Source: Chloroflexota bacterium
Lineage (GTDB): Bacteria > Chloroflexota > Dehalococcoidia > GIF9 > UBA5629
Assembly (NCBI GenBank): GCA_026389655.1
Contig: JAPLHL010000116.1
Coordinates: 1 to 11,522 of the forward strand
Reading direction: 5' to 3'
Length of the DNA: 11,522 bases
In this document: positions 7,304-11,522 of the stretch, piece after piece
How positions within the stretch are numbered: position 1 is the first letter of the stretch
Layout of the letters: every line of letters starts with the position of its first letter
Notes under the pieces: model-generated
Database searches by the model: none
What the model saw: the letters and a program-made list of their open reading frames with translations, nothing else
Told to the model about the DNA's origin: nothing
Made by a program: the position numbers and the translations under genes

Positions 7304-7320
7304 GTTAGCCGTCCATTGAC

Positions 7321-7344
7321 GAAAAGGTAATGGAATTTTACCTT
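7321..7344 (-). terminator. Weak terminator-like hairpin after coaD
   Basis: On the - strand AAGGTAA (7344-7338), a 7-base loop and TTACCTT (7330-7324) form a 7-base-pair stem, followed by only a short T stretch. It starts 12 bases past the coaD stop, where a terminator would be expected, but the stem is AT-rich and the T-tract is short, so read-through into the ferredoxin gene is likely. Confidence 0.3.
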
Positions 7345-7355
7345 AAATTGGCCCG

Positions 7356-7835
7356 TCAGGGTAATAGCTTCTTTTTTAACGCTACGCTCACATCGGGGGG
7401 CACCATGTCATCCAGGTTGCCGCCCAGTTTAATGATCTCCTTTAGCAGGCTCGAGCTTAAGAACTGATATCTCAGGTTCGCCATAAAGCACACGAGTTCG
7501 ATGTCGGGAGCGAGTTTCTTGTTCATAAGGGCCATCTCGAACTCCCGCTCAAAATCGGAATTGGCTCTCAGTCCGCGTACGAGCACCTGGGCTTTGATTT
7601 TACGCGCAAATTCTACGGTGATACCTGAGTAGGCAGTCACCTGGACATTACTGAAACCTGCAACAGCTTTACGCGCCAGGTCCACCCTCTCATCGACGCT
7701 GAACAGCAGCGATTTTTGAGGAATATCATATATACCTATTACGACCTTCTCGAATATTGATGACGCCCTCTTAACGATATCAAGATGACCGTTGGTTATA
7801 GGGTCAAAGCTGCCGGGATAAATAGCAGTAGTCAA
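7356..7835 (-). CDS. coaD: Phosphopantetheine adenylyltransferase
   Basis: CoaD transfers an adenylyl group from ATP to 4'-phosphopantetheine, giving dephospho-CoA, the penultimate step of coenzyme A synthesis. At 159 residues it has the normal length of the bacterial enzyme. Seen: YPGSFDPITNGH (residues 6-17) with the nucleotidyltransferase T/HxGH motif; LVRGLRANSDFEREF (85-99), which contacts phosphopantetheine; and FLSSSLLKE (125-133), the ISSSxxRE-like ATP-binding motif. The start is TTG at 7835, the only codon giving the standard N-terminus TTAIYPGSFDP, with a strong AAGGAGGT ending 6 bases before it. The TTG overlaps the rsmD stop by four bases (TTGA), so coaD is translationally coupled to rsmD. 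The rsmD-coaD pairing is widely conserved. Confidence 0.97.
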   Translation of the reverse strand: MTTAIYPGSFDPITNGHLDIVKRASSIFEKVVIGIYDIPQKSLLFSVDERVDLARKAVAGFSNVQVTAYSGITVEFARKIKAQVLVRGLRANSDFEREFEMALMNKKLAPDIELVCFMANLRYQFLSSSLLKEIIKLGGNLDDMVPPDVSVALKKKLLP

Positions 7836-8386
7836 GGTGTGACCTCCTTCCGGAATATTGAGATGCCAGTATCACCATAGCGTTTCTCTTTAATCTTAAG
7901 CAAGCTGCCCAGCCGGTCATCCAGGGGGAAATGAGCAGAATGAGATGCCACTATGACGGACTCCTCATTTATCAGCTTGGATACGTCAATACTTTTTATG
8001 ACAGCTCCCAATGTAGTATCGGCATATGGAGGGTCCAGGAAAATAATGCCGTAAGAATTATCCAGCATGCTGATTGCTTTCATTACCGGGCTACAGTATA
8101 CACGACCTTTGTCCGCAAATCCCGTTTTTGTTAAATTCTGTTTAATAATCTGGCAGCATTTACCATTTTGATCGACGAAATCGGCGTATTCCGCTTCCCG
8201 GCTGAGTGCTTCTATCCCCAGTGCACCCGTCCCGGCAAATAGATCGAGGACCCGACTCCAATCGCTTGCAAGTGAACTGAGCATGGAAAATATTGCTTCC
8301 CGGGCTTTATCGGTAGTAGGACGGACCAGGAGGCCTGGCAGCGTTTTTAAAATCTGCCCCCTGGCGGAGCCGCCTGTAATACGCAT
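7832..8386 (-). CDS. rsmD: 16S rRNA (guanine-966-N2)-methyltransferase
   Basis: RsmD methylates N2 of G966 in 16S rRNA during assembly of the small ribosomal subunit, using S-adenosylmethionine. It is 184 residues long, normal for the family. Seen: the N-terminal RITGGSARG (residues 2-10), RPTTDKAREAIFSML (22-36), the SAM-binding motif VLDLFAGTGALGIEALSR (46-63), and the catalytic LDPPY (117-121), the N2-guanine/N6-adenine signature. The ATG at 8386 gives the conserved start, although no clear Shine-Dalgarno precedes it. It heads a - strand unit with coaD and diverges from the nuo operon across a 161-base gap containing promoters for both directions. Confidence 0.96.
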   Translation of the reverse strand: MRITGGSARGQILKTLPGLLVRPTTDKAREAIFSMLSSLASDWSRVLDLFAGTGALGIEALSREAEYADFVDQNGKCCQIIKQNLTKTGFADKGRVYCSPVMKAISMLDNSYGIIFLDPPYADTTLGAVIKSIDVSKLINEESVIVASHSAHFPLDDRLGSLLKIKEKRYGDTGISIFRKEVTP

Positions 8387-8439
8387 TTTGGCTGATGTTA
8401 GCTAATAATTTTCAATGGAATAATAGATCGGTACTAATT

Positions 8440-8467
8440 ATAATACTTTGCATCGTTCGCAAGTCAA
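8440..8467 (-). promoter_or_regulatory. Promoter of rsmD-coaD
   Basis: On the - strand TTGACT (8467-8462) is followed after 16 bases by TATTAT (8445-8440). A TATAAT (8442-8437) overlaps it with a longer 19-base spacer. Transcription would start about 45-50 bases before the rsmD ATG. Confidence 0.6.
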
Positions 8468-8489
8468 ACCAGCCAAAATCGGTTTTGAC
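8463..8489. repeat. Imperfect inverted repeat joining two divergent -35 boxes
   Basis: GTCAAACC (8463-8470) and GGTTTTGAC (8481-8489) are inverted copies apart from one extra base. A smaller inverted repeat, CAAAA-TCGG-TTTTG (8474-8487), lies inside. The outer arms contain most of the -35 boxes of the rsmD and nuoA promoters, which face away from each other with 17 bases between them. The arrangement could be a shared regulator site, or just the symmetry produced by two TTGAC boxes. Confidence 0.5.
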
Positions 8490-8514
8490 ATCTTTTTGCA
8501 ACTTATAATATACT
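8485..8514 (+). promoter_or_regulatory. Promoter of the nuo operon
   Basis: A perfect TTGACA (8485-8490) is followed after 18 bases by TATACT (8509-8514), a good sigma70-type promoter. An overlapping TATAAT (8504-8509) matches better but sits only 13 bases from the -35 box, too close to work with it. Transcription would start near 8521, leaving a leader of about 27 bases with AGGAG at 8533-8537. Confidence 0.65.
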
Positions 8515-8547
8515 AACCAACGGCCTTTCGATAGGAGATTATTACAA

Positions 8548-8919
8548 GTGCTTGAACAGTATGGCTACATCGGGATTCTCCTCATAATTGCTATCGGCTT
8601 CACCATTTTAATTCCATTGCTGCCGATGCTGTTTAAGGCCATCGGGCTGATCCCGGGTAAGAAGGACCCTGCGAAAGAAACTACCTATGAATGCGGTATG
8701 CAGACCATTGGGACCAGTTGGGTACAGTACAATTTCCGGTATTACTTCTTTGCGGTCTTATTCGTATTGCTTGATATGCTCACGATCTTCCTCTATCCGT
8801 GGGCGGTAAATATTAAAGAATTGGGATTTGATGGTCTTGCTGCGGTTGGTATATTTCTGGTTATCCTGGCGATTGGATATGTTTACGCCTGGCGCAAGGG
8901 GGCCCTGCAGTGGAAATAG
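8548..8919 (+). CDS. nuoA: NADH-quinone oxidoreductase subunit A
   Basis: NuoA is a small membrane subunit of complex I at the junction of the peripheral and membrane arms, beside the quinone channel. The 123 residues show three membrane helices (about residues 7-33, 64-87 and 93-113), the loop TTYECGM between helices 1 and 2 that reaches toward the quinone site, FRYYFFAVLFVLLDMLTIFLYPWAV, and the family ending YVYAWRKGALQW. It starts at GTG 8548 with AGGAG 10 bases upstream. As first gene of the operon it directly follows the 8485-8514 promoter, and its last codons overlap the nuoB start. Confidence 0.96.
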   Translation: MLEQYGYIGILLIIAIGFTILIPLLPMLFKAIGLIPGKKDPAKETTYECGMQTIGTSWVQYNFRYYFFAVLFVLLDMLTIFLYPWAVNIKELGFDGLAAVGIFLVILAIGYVYAWRKGALQWK

Positions 8920-9524
8920 TCAGGCCGCAGGTCACAAATCCTCAGGAAGCCGACATTGGAGAAGGCAAGCTGATCAATTCCTTCATTGAAAACTACACTA
9001 CCCCATATCCCGATCCCGATAAGTGGCTGGACGAAGAGATCCACCGGAATATATTGCTGACCACAGTGGATACTGCCATAGCCTGGGCAAGGCAGCGCTC
9101 CATCTTTCCTATGATATTCGGGACGGCATGCTGCGCGTTCGAGATGATTGCAGCCTCCGGCCCCCGTTTTGACCTTCCCCGTTTTGGCATGGACATCCTC
9201 CGCTGGTCGCCTCGTCAGGCGGACGTGATGATAATTGCAGGCACGATAACCTGGAAAATGGCTACGGCAGCCAGGATGATCTACGACCAGATGCCCCAAC
9301 CTAAATGGGTCATTGCAGTTGGAGCGTGCGCCATCAGTGGCGGCACTTTCCGTGAGTCCTACAGTGTCGTACCGGGCGTCAACCGCATCATGCCGGTGGA
9401 TGTATACGTGCCGGGATGCCCGCCCAGGCCTGAAGCCATGATCTATGGGATCACCAGGCTGCATGCCAAGATAGTCAAAGGGACTATAGACAATCCTACT
9501 TTGTCTAAAGTAAGTGATAGGTAA
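8910..9524 (+). CDS. nuoB: NADH-quinone oxidoreductase subunit B
   Basis: NuoB carries the N2 [4Fe-4S] cluster, the last electron carrier before quinone, in the connecting arm of complex I. It is 204 residues long. All four cluster cysteines are present: the tandem Cys74-Cys75 in FGTACCAFEM, Cys140 in VGACAISGG, and Cys170 in PVDVYVPGCPPRPEA. RFDLPRFGMDILRWSPRQAD and YDQMPQPKWVIAVG are also typical of the family. I use GTG 8910: it has AAGGGGG (8896-8902) 7 bases upstream and overlaps the nuoA end by ten bases, as expected for coupled subunits. A later start would shorten the polar N-terminus, which the family does not strictly conserve, so the exact start is less certain than the identity. 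Confidence 0.96.
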   Translation: MEIVRPQVTNPQEADIGEGKLINSFIENYTTPYPDPDKWLDEEIHRNILLTTVDTAIAWARQRSIFPMIFGTACCAFEMIAASGPRFDLPRFGMDILRWSPRQADVMIIAGTITWKMATAARMIYDQMPQPKWVIAVGACAISGGTFRESYSVVPGVNRIMPVDVYVPGCPPRPEAMIYGITRLHAKIVKGTIDNPTLSKVSDR

Positions 9525-9533
9525 TCGAATTTA

Positions 9534-9974
9534 ATGACAGTTGCCGTTAATACTGAAGAACTCGGGAAAAAGATAGCGGAAGCAATTCCCGGCTCTGTCA
9601 TCTCCAGCGATAAGGGATGGCTCATCATCGATAGTAAGGCCCTGGCGCAGGTGGCTGGTTTCCTCAAGGATACTCCGCGAATGGAGTTTGATTACCTTAC
9701 CGTCGTGACCGCTGTGGATTACCTCGACTATTTTGAACTGGTTTACCGCCTGGTCTCAATGAAAAATAACCAGAGCATAATATTAAAGACCCGCCTCTAT
9801 ACACGTGAAGACCCGGTGGTGGCTTCGGTCACCCCCATCTGGCGGGCGGCATACTATCAGGAACGTGAAATATTCGACCTGCTCGGTATCAAATTTGAAG
9901 GCCATCCCTACTTGAAACGGTTGCTTCTCTGGGAAGGGTTCAATGGTTATCCCCTGCGGAGGGACTACTTATAA
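9534..9974 (+). CDS. nuoC: NADH-quinone oxidoreductase subunit C (30 kDa)
   Basis: NuoC is the 30-kDa structural subunit of the connecting arm of complex I; it binds no cofactor. The 146 residues end in the family signature: YYQEREIFDLLGIKFEGHPYLKRLLL (about 107-132) followed by GYPLRRDY. It is a separate protein, not fused to NuoD as in E. coli, and lies at the short end of the family range. The ATG at 9534 comes nine bases after the nuoB stop with only a weak AGGT upstream. The stop overlaps the nuoD start by one base (TAATG), so the pair is translationally coupled. Confidence 0.95.
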   Translation: MTVAVNTEELGKKIAEAIPGSVISSDKGWLIIDSKALAQVAGFLKDTPRMEFDYLTVVTAVDYLDYFELVYRLVSMKNNQSIILKTRLYTREDPVVASVTPIWRAAYYQEREIFDLLGIKFEGHPYLKRLLLWEGFNGYPLRRDYL

Positions 9975-11080
9975 TGTCTATTCAAACCGAGCCGTTTTAC
10001 CTGAATATTGGCCCGCAGCATCCTTCGACCCACGGCGTATTCAGGATGAGGTTGACCCTGGATGGCGAAGTCGTGACGGATGTTGAGCCGATCGTCGGGT
10101 ACCTGCACCGCGGGATAGAGAAGCTGGCCGAAAGCCGCACTTATACACAGATAATACCTTTGACCGACAGGCTCGATTACCTGGCCTCTATGACTAATAA
10201 TGTGGCCTACTGTTTAGCTGTCGAGAAGCTTGCCGGCATCAAGGTTCCCGAGCGCGCTGAATATATCAGGATAATTATTTCCGAGCTCATGCGTATTAAT
10301 AGCCACATGATGGCTGTCGGTTTCTTCCTGAATGACTGCGGTGCCTTGTTGACTCCCGTGCTTTACATGTGGCGTGAAAGAGAGAAGACGCTGGACCTTT
10401 TCGATATGATCTGCGGACAGCGCCTGCTGTACAACTACATGCGGGTGGGCGGCGTCAGCCAGGATTTACCTGACGATTTCATTCCGGCCGCCAAGAAATT
10501 TGTGGCCGAAATGCCGCGCTATATCGGTGAATACAACCAGCTCATCAAGCAGAACGAGATATTCCTGGCCCGCAGTAAGGGCGTAGGCATACTTCCGAAG
10601 GAAACCGCTGTCAATATCGGCGCCAGCGGCCCGGTATTACGCGCCAGCGGCGTGAAATGGGATGTCCGCAAAATGGACCCCTATTCTCTATATGACCGGT
10701 TTGATTTTGAAGTTCCCACAGGCGAGACCGGGGACTGCTACGACCGCTACTGGGTGCGCATGCAGGAGATGACGCAGAGCCTTCGCATTATCGAGCAGGC
10801 GCTGGCCCAGATGCCGGACAAGGGACCTGTCTGCGCAGATGTACCGCAATTCTTCAGGGCGCCGGCCGGTGAGACATACGGATATATCGAAGCCCCCAAA
10901 GGCAACCTGGGTTTCTATATTGTCAGTGATGGATCGATAGCGCCTTACAGGCTGCATATCTTTCCGCCGACTTTGATCAACATCACTGCGTTCAAGGATA
11001 TGATGATCGGCTGGAAAATTGCTGATTTGATTGTTATTTTCGGCAGCATGGATGTTGTTCTCGGGGAGATAGACCGCTGA
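9974..11080 (+). CDS. nuoD: NADH-quinone oxidoreductase subunit D (49 kDa)
   Basis: NuoD is the 49-kDa subunit that, with NuoB, forms the quinone-reducing site of complex I; it derives from the large subunit of NiFe hydrogenases. It is 368 residues long, close to the usual length of unfused NuoD. Seen: IGPQHPSTHGV (residues 12-22), GYLHRGIEKLAE (42-53), TDRLDY (64-69), and the closing GSMDVVLGEIDR. His20 and Tyr69 are 49 residues apart, the same spacing as His38 and Tyr87 of Thermus Nqo4 that hold the quinone head group, so the quinone site looks intact. The ligand cysteines of NiFe hydrogenase are absent, as expected. GGAGGG (9958-9963) lies 10 bases before the ATG. The stop overlaps the nuoH ATG (TGATG). 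Confidence 0.97.
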   Translation: MSIQTEPFYLNIGPQHPSTHGVFRMRLTLDGEVVTDVEPIVGYLHRGIEKLAESRTYTQIIPLTDRLDYLASMTNNVAYCLAVEKLAGIKVPERAEYIRIIISELMRINSHMMAVGFFLNDCGALLTPVLYMWREREKTLDLFDMICGQRLLYNYMRVGGVSQDLPDDFIPAAKKFVAEMPRYIGEYNQLIKQNEIFLARSKGVGILPKETAVNIGASGPVLRASGVKWDVRKMDPYSLYDRFDFEVPTGETGDCYDRYWVRMQEMTQSLRIIEQALAQMPDKGPVCADVPQFFRAPAGETYGYIEAPKGNLGFYIVSDGSIAPYRLHIFPPTLINITAFKDMMIGWKIADLIVIFGSMDVVLGEIDR

Positions 11081-11522
11081 TGACATTGCTTGATCAGTTT
11101 CAACTATTTCTGAAGAGCGCAGGCTGGCCCGATTGGGCGGTCTATGTGACGCCCGCTTTAGTGTGGATAGTACTCGTTATTGGTGCAGTGCTGACCATAT
11201 TTATCGTCTTAGTTTGGTGGGAACGGCGCCTGATCGGCCGGTTCCAGATCCGCCTGGGCCCTAACCGCTGCGGCCCTGAAGGCCTGTTCCAGGCTGTTGC
11301 CACTGGGGTCAAAATTTTGCTCAAAGAAGACATCGTGCCGGAGAAAGCCGATAAGCTGATTCATTTTATTGCGCCTATAGTAGTGGTTGTCCCGATACTG
11401 ATGATTTTTGCTGTAATCCCGGTGGGAGAGGGCGCCATCCTGGCAGATTTGAATGTAGGCATTATCTATGTAATTGCTATCAGTTCAATATCGGTGCTCG
11501 GCATTTTTATGGCCGCCTGGGG
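11080..11522 (+). CDS. nuoH: NADH-quinone oxidoreductase subunit H, 3' end beyond window
   Basis: NuoH is the membrane subunit that forms the entry of the quinone chamber and links it to proton pumping. An ATG at 11080 overlaps the nuoD stop by one base and the frame stays open to the window edge for 147 codons, against a usual 320-350 residues. Seen: a first membrane helix (about residues 22-46), then the conserved cytoplasmic loop WWERRLIGRFQIRLGPNR and GPEGLFQAVATGVKILLKED, then further membrane helices starting HFIAPIVVVVPILMIFAV. It follows nuoD directly, with no nuoE, nuoF or nuoG between. Confidence 0.96.
   Translation, partial: MTLLDQFQLFLKSAGWPDWAVYVTPALVWIVLVIGAVLTIFIVLVWWERRLIGRFQIRLGPNRCGPEGLFQAVATGVKILLKEDIVPEKADKLIHFIAPIVVVVPILMIFAVIPVGEGAILADLNVGIIYVIAISSISVLGIFMAAW

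Overview
The window reads as an ordinary stretch of bacterial chromosome of moderate GC, densely packed with housekeeping genes. Shine-Dalgarno sites and sigma70-type promoters are recognisable. Several features fit an anaerobic Chloroflexota of the Dehalococcoidia type: nuoA-B-C-D running straight into nuoH with separate nuoC and nuoD, an Alvin-type low-potential 2[4Fe-4S] ferredoxin, and an acyl-CoA dehydrogenase beside leuS. That placement is inference from gene content and protein character, not from any search.

Layout. (1) Bases 1-5630, + strand: the 5'-truncated leuS (leucyl-tRNA synthetase), an acyl-CoA dehydrogenase, a YggS/PLPBP pyridoxal-phosphate homeostasis protein, proC (pyrroline-5-carboxylate reductase) and a YhbS-like GNAT acetyltransferase. 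Gaps are 4-47 bases, so this is probably one or two transcription units. (2) Bases 5718-6200, - strand, convergent with the GNAT gene: a small HicBA toxin-antitoxin module with its own strong promoter. (3) Bases 6272-8386, - strand: rsmD and coaD (overlapping by 4 bases), then the ferredoxin gene, then a class I SAM methyltransferase gene of unknown substrate. (4) Bases 8548-11522, + strand, divergent from rsmD: nuoA, nuoB, nuoC, nuoD and the first 147 codons of nuoH. These encode part of the membrane arm and the quinone/N2 connecting module of respiratory complex I.

How the genes fit together. leuS, rsmD and coaD are core translation and CoA genes. The yggS-proC pair is a widely seen neighbourhood linking PLP homeostasis and proline synthesis. 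The nuo genes form one tightly coupled operon. No nuoE, nuoF or nuoG lies between nuoD and nuoH, which suggests an 11-subunit complex I that takes electrons from something other than NADH. The low-potential ferredoxin encoded nearby is a plausible but unproven partner.

No stretch longer than 300 bases lacks a gene. The largest gap is 8387-8547 (161 bases), which holds two divergent promoters. No tRNA, rRNA, CRISPR array, insertion sequence or prophage was seen. I found no convincing undescribed multi-gene system. The points most worth a second look are the divergent rsmD/nuo promoter inside an inverted repeat, the hicBA promoter with two palindromes although HicB has no visible DNA-binding domain, the in-frame TTG start of hicA, and the ferredoxin/complex I neighbourhood.
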